The position numbers were made by a program, and so were the translations under genes. Below the pieces are notes generated by a model. The model made no database searches and was not told where the DNA came from. It was given only the letters and a program-made list of their open reading frames with translations. 64,000 nt of DNA from an uncultured Alphaproteobacteria bacterium (lineage in GTDB: Bacteria > Pseudomonadota > Alphaproteobacteria > HIMB59): the NCBI GenBank assembly GCA_902621205.1, contig CACNLH010000005.1, positions 1 to 64,000 on the forward strand, written 5' to 3'. Below, piece after piece: positions 1-8,750 of the stretch. Numbering within the stretch: position 1 is the first letter of the stretch; every line of letters begins with the position of its first letter.

Positions 1-289
1 TAAATTAAAAAAGCAAGAAAATAAACTTAAGCTAAATATATCAGATACTTTAGTTCTAATATTTGGTAATTACTCTGATTTATATATTAATCATTTAAAT
101 TTTATCAATTCTAATTTTTATAAATTTTCAGACCTTACAGAATTATTTAATTTTCTAAAAATAATTATTAGATTAAATAAATATAATCATATTTTATTTT
201 CTCCTGGAGGTGAGTCTTTTGATTTCTATGAGGACTATAAAGATCGAGGTAATCATTTTAATTATTTAATTAAACATGTAATAAATTGA
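1..289 (+). CDS. murD: UDP-N-acetylmuramoylalanine-D-glutamate ligase, C-terminal end (partial)
   Basis: Only the last 95 or so residues are present; the gene begins before the window. The frame ends in FSPGGESFDFYEDYKDRG, which matches the conserved C-terminal Mur ligase block of MurD (SPACASFD..F..FEERG in typical members). MurD adds D-glutamate to UDP-MurNAc-L-Ala in the cytoplasm during peptidoglycan precursor synthesis. Its TGA (287-289) overlaps the TTG start of ftsW, so the two are probably translationally coupled, as expected for the murD-ftsW part of the dcw cluster. The usual second residue of this motif is relaxed here (GG for AC), a small divergence. Identity is inferred from this motif plus the ftsW neighbour. 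Confidence 0.8.
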   Translation, partial: KLKKQENKLKLNISDTLVLIFGNYSDLYINHLNFINSNFYKFSDLTELFNFLKIIIRLNKYNHILFSPGGESFDFYEDYKDRGNHFNYLIKHVIN

Positions 290-1386
290 AAAATATTTTA
301 TTTAGAGACGACCAAAGTTTATTAGGCTCAAGTTGGTATATTTTATCAAAAAAACTTTTTATTATACCATTTATATTATCTTTTATTGGTATTCTTGCTA
401 TTTATTCTTTAATTGGTACTGAGTACTCAATTTTATTAATATTTAAACATATAATCTTTTTATTTATTTCAATAGTTGTCTTAGTATTTTTTTCATTAAT
501 TTCAAAAAATAATTTAAGAAAAATCTTAAATAGCATGTGTATTTTATTTTTTTTACTTTTATTTTTAGTTCCAATCATTGGATATGAAATTAAAGGTGCA
601 ACAAGATGGATAAGTTTTAATTATTTTTCAATACAACCCTCTGAATTATTAAAAGGCCCATTGGTATGTATGTTTTCATGGTTTTGTTATTTATATATCA
701 AAACTAACAAGTTATCTTATTTAATTTTCAATGTTATAATTGTAATTATAATTATTACATTACTACTTCTTCAGCCAGATATTGGTACATTATTAATCTA
801 TATAGCAATTTTTTCACTAATACTTATTTTGTATTTTAGAGATATCAAACTCTTTATATTATTGGGTTTTTTATGTTTATTTTTTTTATTGTTAGCTTAT
901 TTATCTTTTGATCATGTCGCTTATAGAATTGATAATTTTTTAGATTGTAATAATTCTCAAGTGTCAAAAAGTTTATCTGCTATAAAAACTGGTGGAGTAT
1001 TTGGTGTGGGTCTAGGTGAGGGCCAATTAAAGTATTCAATACCTGAGTCTCATAACGACTTTATATTTGCAATTTTAGTTGAGGAATTTGGTATATTTTT
1101 CGGTTTATTTGTTTCTTTTTTGTATCCAATTTTTTTTGTACTTGTTAGAAAATCAATTTATAATCCTTCAAATCTATTTATTTTAAATACAATTTTCAGT
1201 CTATGTTTCTTAATGTGCCTACAGGCTTTTATAAATATTGGCTCATCAATATGTCTTATACCTCCTACTGGCATGACATTGCCCTTCATTAGCTATGGAG
1301 GATCATCTATGCTTTCTTATGGTGTAATATTTGGTACAGTCATCAACTTTAGTAAAAATGAAGAGAGTACTACAAATAATTCATAG
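286..1386 (+). CDS. ftsW: FtsW septal peptidoglycan glycosyltransferase (SEDS family)
   Basis: This 366-residue polytopic membrane protein belongs to the SEDS family, which polymerises lipid II at the division septum with a partner PBP. Visible signatures are GATRW (104-108), QPSE (117-120), QPDIGT (163-168), the loop with the likely catalytic Asp258 (ESHNDF) and the C-terminal block from Pro326 (PPTGMTLPFISYGGSS). Hydrophobic segments fill nearly the whole length. The TTG start at 286 overlaps the murD stop, which supports both the start and FtsW rather than RodA. The end overlaps the next gene by 29 bases. In most alphaproteobacteria murG follows ftsW; here it does not. Confidence 0.9.
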   Translation: MKNILFRDDQSLLGSSWYILSKKLFIIPFILSFIGILAIYSLIGTEYSILLIFKHIIFLFISIVVLVFFSLISKNNLRKILNSMCILFFLLLFLVPIIGYEIKGATRWISFNYFSIQPSELLKGPLVCMFSWFCYLYIKTNKLSYLIFNVIIVIIIITLLLLQPDIGTLLIYIAIFSLILILYFRDIKLFILLGFLCLFFLLLAYLSFDHVAYRIDNFLDCNNSQVSKSLSAIKTGGVFGVGLGEGQLKYSIPESHNDFIFAILVEEFGIFFGLFVSFLYPIFFVLVRKSIYNPSNLFILNTIFSLCFLMCLQAFINIGSSICLIPPTGMTLPFISYGGSSMLSYGVIFGTVINFSKNEESTTNNS

Positions 1387-2026
1387 TGAAGTAGCAGATG
1401 TAAGTGTAATTTCAAAATTTTTTCAAAAAAATCATCAATCCTCTACAATTTATTATAAAAATCTTCATTTTTTAAAAAAAAATGATATCGATCAATTTGA
1501 TTTATTTATATTTCATGGAGGAAAACAGAGCGCAAATAGTAAATCAAAGGCTATTTTGTATGAATATAAATTTCTTAATTACATAATTAAAAAAAACAAA
1601 CCTATTGTAGGTATATGTTTGGGAGCTCAATTAATTGCAAAAATTTATGGATCAAAAATATCTAAATCAAAAGACAAATTATTTGAGTGTGGTTACAAGA
1701 AAAATTTAAAAAAAAATAACAAATTTTTCAAAAAAAATCTTACTTTTTTACAATTCCATACAGAGGGTATTTCTTATAATAGAAATATGGAACTATTAGC
1801 AAAAGGCATTTTGTATGAAGTTGACTCTTTTAAGATTAAAAACAAAGATATTTATGGTTTTCAATTTCACCCTGAGGTTACTTCTAATACAATTAAAAGA
1901 TGGCATGAAATAGTCAAAATAAAATATCCCTATATAGATAAATTAAATAAAATAATGAAGGATTTTAAAAAATATCAATACAAAAATTATGATTGGTTTC
2001 AAAGTTTTTTATTGAAGCTTTTATAA
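1358..2026 (+). CDS. Class I glutamine amidotransferase-like protein
   Basis: A 222-residue protein from the ATG at 1358; an upstream in-frame TTG at 1331 would push further into ftsW and adds no conserved sequence. It carries the class I GATase triad: Cys87 in the nucleophile elbow GICLGAQ, and His171 and Glu173 in FQFHPEVT. These domains hydrolyse glutamine to ammonia. The closest common relatives are stand-alone GMP-synthase-like amidotransferases, whose acceptor substrate is usually unknown. No synthetase domain is attached or adjacent, so the substrate cannot be given. It overlaps ftsW by 29 bases and its TAA shares a base with the next ATG (TAATG), implying co-transcription. Confidence 0.75.
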   Translation: MKRVLQIIHSEVADVSVISKFFQKNHQSSTIYYKNLHFLKKNDIDQFDLFIFHGGKQSANSKSKAILYEYKFLNYIIKKNKPIVGICLGAQLIAKIYGSKISKSKDKLFECGYKKNLKKNNKFFKKNLTFLQFHTEGISYNRNMELLAKGILYEVDSFKIKNKDIYGFQFHPEVTSNTIKRWHEIVKIKYPYIDKLNKIMKDFKKYQYKNYDWFQSFLLKLL

Positions 2027-2949
2027 TGATAAATATAATTTTCTCTGAAGAGTTTAAAAATCACTATACTGGTAACCATCCCGAGTCCATTAAAAGAATA
2101 GAAGTTGTTAATAATTTAATTAAAGAAGAGTATTCTAACCATAATCTTATTGAACCATCTATAGCTGATAAAAAATTAATTTCTTTAGTGCATGACATAG
2201 AGTATGTAAATTATATATTTGACTCTATTCCTACTTCTGGTTTTAATTATTTTGATCCTGACACCGTCGCCAGTCCAAATAGTTTAAAGAGTTATCTTTT
2301 AGCCGTTGGTGGGAGTGTAGATGCTGTAAAAAAAATCATAGAAAAAAATAATAAAAAAAATGTTTATTTTTGTGCACATAGACCTCCTGGACATCATGCG
2401 GAAAAAAATAAAGCAATGGGTTTTGGTGTTTTTAATAACGTAGCTATTTCAGCAGAATATGCATATAGATCAGGCAAATTTAAAAAAATTTTAATAGTAG
2501 ACTTTGATGTGCATCATGGAAATGGAACTCAACATATTTTTGAAAACCACAAAAATATATACTATGTATCATCTCATCAGTACCCATTTTACCCAGGTAC
2601 AGGTTCTGAGAAAGAGAGAGGAAATGGCAATATAATTAATTGCCCTTTAACAGCTGGTTGTGACTCTAAAACATTCAGATCATTATTTGAAAATAAAATA
2701 ATTAATAAAATAAATAATAATTTTGATTTAATATATTTTTCAGCAGGTTTTGATGCTCATAAGTTAGACCCTCTCGCATCAATCAATTTAGAAAATGAAG
2801 ATTTTTATTGGGTGACAAAAATTGTATTGGAAAAGTTAGCAAATAATGTTCCAATAATTTCTGTCTTAGAGGGAGGATATGATATGAAAGGCTTATCTAA
2901 TGGGTTAAATAGCCACCTAAAAGCTTTAATAGAGTACTCTAATGAATAA
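2026..2949 (+). CDS. Histone deacetylase-like zinc amidohydrolase
   Basis: A 307-residue protein of the arginase/deacetylase fold (class II HDAC / acetylpolyamine amidohydrolase / acetoin-utilisation type). Conserved elements: RPPGHH with His123-His124, the zinc-site DFDVHHGNG with Asp161 and His163, the third ligand probably Asp248 in FDAHKLDP, and the catalytic-loop Tyr285 in EGGY. Bacterial members deacetylate small molecules such as polyamines or lysine residues on proteins; the substrate cannot be told here. I chose the ATG at 2026, which overlaps the preceding TAA; an in-frame TTG at 1993 would add 11 unconserved residues. The end overlaps xseB by 8 bases. Confidence 0.85.
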   Translation: MINIIFSEEFKNHYTGNHPESIKRIEVVNNLIKEEYSNHNLIEPSIADKKLISLVHDIEYVNYIFDSIPTSGFNYFDPDTVASPNSLKSYLLAVGGSVDAVKKIIEKNNKKNVYFCAHRPPGHHAEKNKAMGFGVFNNVAISAEYAYRSGKFKKILIVDFDVHHGNGTQHIFENHKNIYYVSSHQYPFYPGTGSEKERGNGNIINCPLTAGCDSKTFRSLFENKIINKINNNFDLIYFSAGFDAHKLDPLASINLENEDFYWVTKIVLEKLANNVPIISVLEGGYDMKGLSNGLNSHLKALIEYSNE

Positions 2950-3166
2950 AAAAATTGAAAAAAATTTTGAAAGTGCTCTTAAAAGGTTAGAGGAAATATC
3001 AGATTTATTAGAAAATGATGAAACACCTCTAGAAGAGAGTGTCAAGTTATTTGAGGAGGGCATTGAGTTAAAAGAATACTGTGAAGAAAAATTAAAATCT
3101 GCAAAAATTAAAATTGATAAAATTGTAAAAAAAAATAAATCACTTTCATCAACAGAATTTCAGTAA
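2942..3166 (+). CDS. xseB: Exodeoxyribonuclease VII small subunit
   Basis: This 74-residue acidic helical protein has the XseB pattern: FESALKRLEEISDLLEN, then ETPLEESVKLFEEGIEL and a lysine-rich tail. XseB subunits form the rod of exonuclease VII and activate the large subunit XseA, which degrades single-stranded DNA. XseA is not in the window. The order HDAC-like protein, xseB, dxs is a familiar alphaproteobacterial arrangement. The start overlaps the previous gene by 8 bases and dxs starts 9 bases after the stop, so an operon is likely. Confidence 0.9.
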   Translation: MNKKIEKNFESALKRLEEISDLLENDETPLEESVKLFEEGIELKEYCEEKLKSAKIKIDKIVKKNKSLSSTEFQ

Positions 3167-3175
3167 TTATAATTT

Positions 3176-5041
3176 ATGTCAGTTTTAAATAGAGTCAAAT
3201 TACCTAAAGATTTAAAAAAATTATCATTAAGTGAATTACAAAAACTTAATGATGAATTAAGAGATTACACAATTGAAATAGTTTCAAAAACTGGTGGGCA
3301 CCTAGGTGCCAGTCTTGGTGTTGTAGAACTTACAGTTGCTTTGCATTATGTATTTAATACTCCATCAGATAAAATAATATGGGATGTTGGACATCAAACA
3401 TACCCTCATAAAATTCTTACTGGTCGAAAAAATAAAATACACTCCCTAAGAAAAAAAAATGGAATATCTGGTTTTACTAAAAGATCAGAGAGTGTATATG
3501 ACCCTTTTGGTGCAGCGCATAGTTCAACTTCTATATCTGCTGGTCTTGGAATCACTGCTGCTAGGGATATTTTAAATAAGAATTTTGATGTTGTGAGTAT
3601 TATAGGTGATGGAGCAATTAGTGCAGGGATGGCTTTCGAAGGGTTAAACAACCTAGGACACCTAAATAAAAATTCTCTAATAATTTTGAATGATAATGAG
3701 ATGTCGATAGCTGAACCTGTTGGTGCTATGAGTAAATATCTTGTAAATTTATTGAGTTCAAAATCATATGAGAGTTTTAGAGATATTATTAAAAACTTTA
3801 CTAAAAGACTTCCAAGTGAAGTAGGAGAATTTGCTAAAAAAACAGAGGGTTATTTTAAAGGTTATCTTACAGGCAATACTTTATTTGAAGAATTGGGTTT
3901 AAATTATTTGGGACCTGTTGATGGACATAATTTAAAGCTATTAGTTCAATTATTTAAGAAATACAAAAAAAAAGAATTACATGGCCCAGTATTTTTACAT
4001 TTAATTACCCAGAAAGGAAGAGGCTATAAACCTGCTGAGCTATCAAAAGATAAATTTCATGGTGTATCATCATTTGATGTTAAAACAGGTTTACAAAATA
4101 AATCTAAGCAAGTTACTTACACTAACGTAGTGAGTGACACTATTTTAAAATTAGCAAAAAAAGATAAAAAAGTTGTGGCAATAACTGCTGCAATGCCTTC
4201 TGGAACAGGCTTAGATAAGTTTAAAGAAAAATATCCCTCGAGATTTTATGATGTAGGAATAGCTGAACAGCATGCTGTGACTTTTGCTGGAGGTATGACA
4301 ACAGAGTCTATTAAACCTTTTGTTGCAATTTATTCAACATTTCTTCAAAGAGCTTATGATCAAGTTGTACATGACATTGCTATACAGTCATTACCTGTTA
4401 GATTTTTGATTGATAGATCTGGTTTTGTAGGTGCTGATGGTGCTACGCATGCTGGATCTTTTGATCTAAGCTATCTTTGTTGTCTTCCAAATTTCATTGT
4501 TATGGCCCCCTCTAGCGGTGAGGAATTAAAAAATATGATTAATTTAGCATTGTGTATAAATAATAAACCATGTGCTATAAGATATCCAAGAGATCTAGCA
4601 CGTGAATATAAAGACAACAATAATTTTCAAAAAATTTTAATAGGCAAAGGTAAGGTTATAAAAAATGGAAAAAAAATTGCCTTTCTTAATCTAGGAACGA
4701 GGTTAAAAAAAGTGTTAGAGATTAACGAACTGATAAAAAAAAATTATAAATTGGAATGCTCCATAATTGATATGAGATTTGCAAAACCAATTGACGTAAA
4801 ATTAATAAAAAAACTAGCAAAAAATCATGATATTTTTGTCACTATTGAAGAGAATGCAATTGGAGGGTTTTCAAGTCAGGTAAATGACGTTTTAATAAAT
4901 AAAATAAGCAATACCCCAAAAATATTAAATTTTTTTATGAAAGATGAATTCATAGATCAATCTGACATTGAAGATCAATATTTTAAATCAGGAATTTCTC
5001 CAAAAACGATATATGAAAAGCTAATAAAGTTTTTAAATTGA
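3176..5041 (+). CDS. dxs: 1-deoxy-D-xylulose-5-phosphate synthase
   Basis: A 621-residue, full-length DXS. It condenses pyruvate and glyceraldehyde 3-phosphate, using thiamine diphosphate, in the first step of the MEP isoprenoid pathway and also feeds thiamine and pyridoxal synthesis. The thiamine-diphosphate motif runs from Gly144-Asp145-Gly146 to the Asn172 region, AAHSSTSIS (113-121) is present, and the catalytic glutamate is Glu364 in AEQHAVTFAGG. It lies directly after xseB and is the last gene of this plus-strand run. Its 3' end overlaps convergent aroC by 9 bases with no terminator-like hairpin between them. Confidence 0.95.
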   Translation: MSVLNRVKLPKDLKKLSLSELQKLNDELRDYTIEIVSKTGGHLGASLGVVELTVALHYVFNTPSDKIIWDVGHQTYPHKILTGRKNKIHSLRKKNGISGFTKRSESVYDPFGAAHSSTSISAGLGITAARDILNKNFDVVSIIGDGAISAGMAFEGLNNLGHLNKNSLIILNDNEMSIAEPVGAMSKYLVNLLSSKSYESFRDIIKNFTKRLPSEVGEFAKKTEGYFKGYLTGNTLFEELGLNYLGPVDGHNLKLLVQLFKKYKKKELHGPVFLHLITQKGRGYKPAELSKDKFHGVSSFDVKTGLQNKSKQVTYTNVVSDTILKLAKKDKKVVAITAAMPSGTGLDKFKEKYPSRFYDVGIAEQHAVTFAGGMTTESIKPFVAIYSTFLQRAYDQVVHDIAIQSLPVRFLIDRSGFVGADGATHAGSFDLSYLCCLPNFIVMAPSSGEELKNMINLALCINNKPCAIRYPRDLAREYKDNNNFQKILIGKGKVIKNGKKIAFLNLGTRLKKVLEINELIKKNYKLECSIIDMRFAKPIDVKLIKKLAKNHDIFVTIEENAIGGFSSQVNDVLINKISNTPKILNFFMKDEFIDQSDIEDQYFKSGISPKTIYEKLIKFLN

Positions 5042-6115
5042 TTTGGATTTATGAATTAATAATAAATCTGCTATGACAAAATTAGTCATAGCTATACCTA
5101 CTGGTACTGCTCTAATTCCTACACAAGGATCATGACGTCCTTTAGTTTTGATTTTAGTATTTTTAAAATTCTTTGTAACAGTATTTTTTTCATTTAACAC
5201 TGAGCTTGTAGGTTTCACAACATATCTAAAAATAATATCTTGTCCTGAAGAAATACCACCTAATATTCCACCAGCATGATTAGTATGAAATTTAATTTTT
5301 TTATTTTCATAGTTAATTTGATCAGATGCATTAGTGCCATCATAGTTTACTAAATCAAAACCAGTACCAAACTCTATACCTTTCACAGCATTAATGCTCA
5401 TAATTGCTTTTGATAACTCTGAGTCAAGTTTTTGATATATTGGCTCTCCTATACCTACAGGGCAATTTGAAACTCTAACTTCAATTACAGCACCAAGAGA
5501 TGAACCTTTTTTTCGATGAGTAAGGATTAGCTCTTCCCATTTTTTAAGGATTGACTTATTCGGTGAGAAAAAAGGATTTTTGTTAATAAAATTATTATTC
5601 CAAGTTAAGTTTCCTATCTTCTCATTACCAATTTGTATAACAGCACTTGTAACATTTACTTTATTTTTTGAAATTTTTTTAAGAAGTAATTCTGAAAGAG
5701 CACCCGCAGCAACTCTCATGGCAGTTTCCCTGGCACTAGATCTTCCTCCACCCCTATAATCATAATTTTTATATTTCATAAAATAGGTGTAATCAGCATG
5801 ACCAGGTCGAAATTTATTTTTTATATCTGAATAGTCCTTGCTTCTTTGGTCAGAGTTGTAAATTATCATTGATATTGGAGCACCCGTGCTTTTACCGTTA
5901 AAAACTCCAGAGAGTATATTAACTTCATCTTTCTCTTTTCTTTGTGTTGTAAATTTTGATTGACCTGGTTTTCTTAGATCTAGTCTTGTTTGAATATATT
6001 CTTTGTTAACAGGTATTCCCGATGGAAAACCATCAACAACACAACCTATAGCATTTCCATGACTTTCTCCCCAAGTTGTAAACTTTAATAAATTTCCAAA
6101 AGAATTATGTGACAT
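5033..6115 (-). CDS. aroC: Chorismate synthase
   Basis: A 360-residue enzyme that converts 5-enolpyruvylshikimate-3-phosphate to chorismate using reduced FMN, the last step of the shikimate pathway. Signatures: GESHG with His19 near the N-terminus, RPGHADYT followed by DYRGGGRSSARET, and the C-terminal RHDPCVGIRAVPVG starting at Arg327. Length and motifs are normal. It is read from the minus strand 7 bases downstream of fabI, so the two probably share a transcript. Its end overlaps convergent dxs. Confidence 0.95.
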   Translation of the reverse strand: MSHNSFGNLLKFTTWGESHGNAIGCVVDGFPSGIPVNKEYIQTRLDLRKPGQSKFTTQRKEKDEVNILSGVFNGKSTGAPISMIIYNSDQRSKDYSDIKNKFRPGHADYTYFMKYKNYDYRGGGRSSARETAMRVAAGALSELLLKKISKNKVNVTSAVIQIGNEKIGNLTWNNNFINKNPFFSPNKSILKKWEELILTHRKKGSSLGAVIEVRVSNCPVGIGEPIYQKLDSELSKAIMSINAVKGIEFGTGFDLVNYDGTNASDQINYENKKIKFHTNHAGGILGGISSGQDIIFRYVVKPTSSVLNEKNTVTKNFKNTKIKTKGRHDPCVGIRAVPVGIAMTNFVIADLLLIHKSKSI

Positions 6116-6122
6116 GAACTAA

Positions 6123-6944
6123 TTATTTTTTACTAAACTCATTTAATAACCCTGCTACACCCTCAGCTTCATCAACTGCTACCATTCCAACTGTATGATA
6201 ACCGCAATCAACATGGTGAATTTCACCGGTCACACCTGAGGAAAGGCCGCTTAAAAGGTAGGCTCCTGTATTACCAACATCTTCAAGTGTAACATTTCTT
6301 TTTAATGGAGAATTTAGCTCATTCCATTTTAAAATAAATCTAAAATCACCAATACCAGAGGCCGCAAGAGTTTTAATTGGGCCTGCAGATATAGCGTTAA
6401 CCCTTATGTTTTTATCCCCCATATCAACAGCAAGATATTTTACTGAAGCTTCAAGTGCTGATTTTGCGACTCCCATTACATTATAATGTGGCATAACCTG
6501 CTCAGCTCCATAGTAAGTTAACGTTAAAATACTCCCACCATTATCCATTAATTCATAGCAATATTTACAAGACTCAGTGAGGGAATAACAAGAAATGTTT
6601 AAACTATTTAAGAAATTCTCTTTTGAAGTTTCAACATACTTACCTCTTAGCTCATTTTTATCTGCAAACGCAACAGCGTGAACAAAAAAATCCAACTTTC
6701 CCCATTTATCTTTAATTTTTTTAAATACATTTTTTACTGATCCTTCATCACTAACATCACATTGTATTAAGAAATCAGAACCAACAGATTTAGCTAAAGG
6801 GTCTATTCTTTTTACTAGAAGATCATTTTGATAAGTAAAAGCTAATTCTGCACCAAATTTTGCACATTGTTGAGCTATACCCCAGGCAATGGACTTATCA
6901 TTTGCCACTCCCATTATCAGTCCTTTTTTATTTTTTAAATCCAT
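6123..6944 (-). CDS. fabI: Enoyl-[acyl-carrier-protein] reductase (NADH), FabI
   Basis: A 273-residue short-chain dehydrogenase-type enoyl-ACP reductase that completes each round of type II fatty-acid elongation. The N-terminal GVANDKSIAWGIA is the FabI-type nucleotide-binding motif. The catalytic pair is Tyr154 and Lys161 (Y-x6-K spacing, typical of FabI rather than the Y-x3-K of ordinary SDRs), with Tyr144/Tyr145 upstream. This is the classic triclosan-target family. It heads a short minus-strand unit with aroC and is divergent from pdxH across 31 bases. Confidence 0.95.
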   Translation of the reverse strand: MDLKNKKGLIMGVANDKSIAWGIAQQCAKFGAELAFTYQNDLLVKRIDPLAKSVGSDFLIQCDVSDEGSVKNVFKKIKDKWGKLDFFVHAVAFADKNELRGKYVETSKENFLNSLNISCYSLTESCKYCYELMDNGGSILTLTYYGAEQVMPHYNVMGVAKSALEASVKYLAVDMGDKNIRVNAISAGPIKTLAASGIGDFRFILKWNELNSPLKRNVTLEDVGNTGAYLLSGLSSGVTGEIHHVDCGYHTVGMVAVDEAEGVAGLLNEFSKK

Positions 6945-6960
6945 TTTTTGATAAAATTAA

Positions 6961-6966
6961 TATAAT
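6961..6966 (+). promoter_or_regulatory. Candidate -10 box for pdxH
   Basis: A perfect TATAAT lies 9 bases before the pdxH ATG in the 31-base gap between divergent fabI and pdxH. No good -35 hexamer sits at 16-18 bases, and no Shine-Dalgarno sequence precedes the ATG. If used, transcription would begin about 3 bases before the start codon. In DNA this AT-rich a chance match is possible. Confidence 0.35.
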
Positions 6967-6975
6967 ACTCATACC

Positions 6976-7563
6976 ATGTCAGATAAATTAAATCCAATTA
7001 TTAAGTTTAAAGAATGGTTTGATTTAGCCACTGAAAAAGAGATCAACGATCCTAATGCGATGTGTCTATCAACAGTTGACGATAAAAACACCCCTCATTC
7101 AAGGATGGTTCTATTAAAAGATTATAACGATGAAGGTTTTATTTTTTATACAAATTACGATAGCAATAAAGGAAATGATATTTTAAAAAATGCTAATGTT
7201 TGCCTTAATTTTCATTGGAAGTCATTGTTAAGGCAAATAAGAATAGAAGGTAAGGTAGAAAAAGTCTCAAATGAAACTTCAGATAAATATTTTAATTCAA
7301 GACATTATCTAAGTCGAATAGGGGCGTGGGCTTCAAATCAATCAAAGGTCTTGAATTCTAGAGATGATTTAGAGGATAAAATTGAATTTTATAAAAATAA
7401 ATTTCCTGAAAAAGAAAATTTCCCTCGTCCTGATTACTGGGGAGGTTTTATAGTAAAATATTCCAAAATCGAGTTTTGGGAGGATATGCCTCATAGAATT
7501 CATAAAAGAGAAGTATTTGAGCTTAAAGATAGTGATTGGGTATCATATACCCTCAGCCCTTAG
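6976..7563 (+). CDS. pdxH: Pyridoxamine 5'-phosphate oxidase
   Basis: A 195-residue FMN enzyme that oxidises pyridoxine or pyridoxamine 5'-phosphate to pyridoxal 5'-phosphate. Family features include ndPNAMCLSTVD near the N-terminus, SRMVLLKDYNDEGFIFYTNY, the FHWKSLLRQIRIEG block, WASNQS, and a C-terminal WEDMPHRIHKR. It is slightly shorter than the 210-220 residues usual in proteobacteria because the N-terminal extension is brief. It stands alone on the plus strand, divergent from fabI and convergent with the nucleotidyltransferase gene (4-base overlap). Confidence 0.93.
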   Translation: MSDKLNPIIKFKEWFDLATEKEINDPNAMCLSTVDDKNTPHSRMVLLKDYNDEGFIFYTNYDSNKGNDILKNANVCLNFHWKSLLRQIRIEGKVEKVSNETSDKYFNSRHYLSRIGAWASNQSKVLNSRDDLEDKIEFYKNKFPEKENFPRPDYWGGFIVKYSKIEFWEDMPHRIHKREVFELKDSDWVSYTLSP

Positions 7564-8012
7564 TTAGAATATTCACTCCATCTTTTTAATAAATCAGAAC
7601 TAGAGGACTCTTTGTGATTACCACCCACACCAAACTTTAATTCAATATTATATTTCTTAGCTGTTTCATATTCTAAAATTTTAGAAGCGTCTGATCTATC
7701 ACCTCCATTAGCAAAAATAATTTTTTCATTTGGATATTTATTTCTTACTTGAATTAACAAATTATTTGCACTTCCAATTTCGTCATCTTCAATTTCCAAA
7801 GCCTCATTTACCACTTTTAAGCTATCAACTACATACATTCTGTGTTGAATATCCATAAAAAAATTTCCTTTTTTATCGATTAACCATTTATTAGAATTTA
7901 CACCTACAATTAAAAAATTAGAAAACTCTAAACATTCTTTCATCATCATAATATGTCCAGGGTGGATGGGGTCAAACCCCCCCGAAACAACACTAATAAT
8001 TTTATTTTCCAC
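7560..8012 (-). CDS. Cytidylyltransferase-like nucleotidyltransferase (RfaE-C/TagD type)
   Basis: A 150-residue single-domain protein with the HxGH signature of the nucleotidyltransferase superfamily: GGFDPIHPGHIMMMKEC near the N-terminus, where His-x-Gly-His contacts the nucleotide phosphates. It resembles glycerol-3-phosphate cytidylyltransferase and the ADP-heptose domain of RfaE, but lacks a kinase domain. The GGDRSDASKILE region corresponds to the family's later substrate loop. The sugar or alcohol phosphate it uses cannot be deduced. Its start overlaps the end of pyrE by 11 bases, so it is probably the last gene of the minus-strand chain that begins at the TauE permease. Confidence 0.7.
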   Translation of the reverse strand: MENKIISVVSGGFDPIHPGHIMMMKECLEFSNFLIVGVNSNKWLIDKKGNFFMDIQHRMYVVDSLKVVNEALEIEDDEIGSANNLLIQVRNKYPNEKIIFANGGDRSDASKILEYETAKKYNIELKFGVGGNHKESSSSDLLKRWSEYSN

Positions 8013-8646
8013 TTGAAATAGACTCTAAATAATTTTTTAAATTGTTGTAATCTTTTTCCGAAATGTAATTTGGAGAAATAGCTAATATATCCCTCCATGA
8101 TGTGAGATAATTTAAATTCACTTTCATTTTAGATATATTTTTTTTAGCTTTAGGGTAAATACCATAGTAAAAAACTACATAAATATCTCTAACTTTAAGT
8201 TTATTTTGTCTTAAAGCCTTTATGAAGTGTAATTTACTTCCTCCATCAGTTGCCATGTCCTCTACTAATATTGACTGATTATTCTTTTTAAACTCTCCTT
8301 CTATTAGCTTACCTTTTCCAAACCCTTTAGGATTCTTTCTTATGTATATCATTGGATATTTCATCTTTTGACAAAGAAATGAAGAGTAGGGAATGCCAGC
8401 TGTTTCACCTCCAGCAATAATAGTCGAATTATCTTTATACTTCGATTTAATTTGTTTGCTCATTTCATTAATAATTAATTCTCTTTCTTTTGGAAATGAA
8501 ATTAATTTTCTACAATCAACATAAACAGGACTTTTTTTGCCGGATGTAAGAGTAAATTGTTTTTTGAAGTCGATATTAACACATCCAATACTTAACAGTA
8601 AGTTTGCTATCTTTTCTTTGTTATTTTTGATTTTGACCTTCGACAT
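8002..8646 (-). CDS. pyrE: Orotate phosphoribosyltransferase
   Basis: A 214-residue enzyme joining orotate and PRPP to give orotidine 5'-monophosphate in pyrimidine synthesis. Visible motifs: [18 protein letters not shown] (31-48) and the PRPP-binding acidic pair Glu129-Asp130 in [12 protein letters not shown] use the ATG at 8646; an in-frame TTG at 8658 would add four residues. The start lies inside the small DUF2256 gene (40-base overlap), and the stop overlaps the next gene by 11 bases, so it is embedded in a tight minus-strand operon. Confidence 0.92.
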   Translation of the reverse strand: MSKVKIKNNKEKIANLLLSIGCVNIDFKKQFTLTSGKKSPVYVDCRKLISFPKERELIINEMSKQIKSKYKDNSTIIAGGETAGIPYSSFLCQKMKYPMIYIRKNPKGFGKGKLIEGEFKKNNQSILVEDMATDGGSKLHFIKALRQNKLKVRDIYVVFYYGIYPKAKKNISKMKVNLNYLTSWRDILAISPNYISEKDYNNLKNYLESISSGK

Positions 8647-8750
8647 TTTTCTGAACAATATTTAACATCATTCCATACTTTTTCCCATTTTTTTCTCCAA
8701 TTAAAAGGTCTTTGGCAGACCATACAAATTTTAAAATCTTTTTTATTCAG
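8607..8750 (-). CDS. DUF2256 family small zinc-ribbon-like protein
   Basis: A 47-residue open frame fills what would otherwise be a gap between the stress-protein gene and pyrE. It shows the DUF2256 pattern: [16 protein letters not shown], then [10 protein letters not shown]. Cys9/Cys12 and Cys32/Cys36 are likely zinc ligands. The function of DUF2256 is not known. It has no ATG ahead of the motif: the first codon after the preceding TAA is CTG at 8750, in the same frame as the upstream gene, so either CTG starts translation or reinitiation or readthrough supplies it. The internal ATG (residue 10) would lose the first cysteine. It overlaps pyrE by 40 bases. The family call is firm; the start is not. 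Confidence 0.75.
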   Translation of the reverse strand: MNKKDFKICMVCQRPFNWRKKWEKVWNDVKYCSEKCRRSKSKITKKR

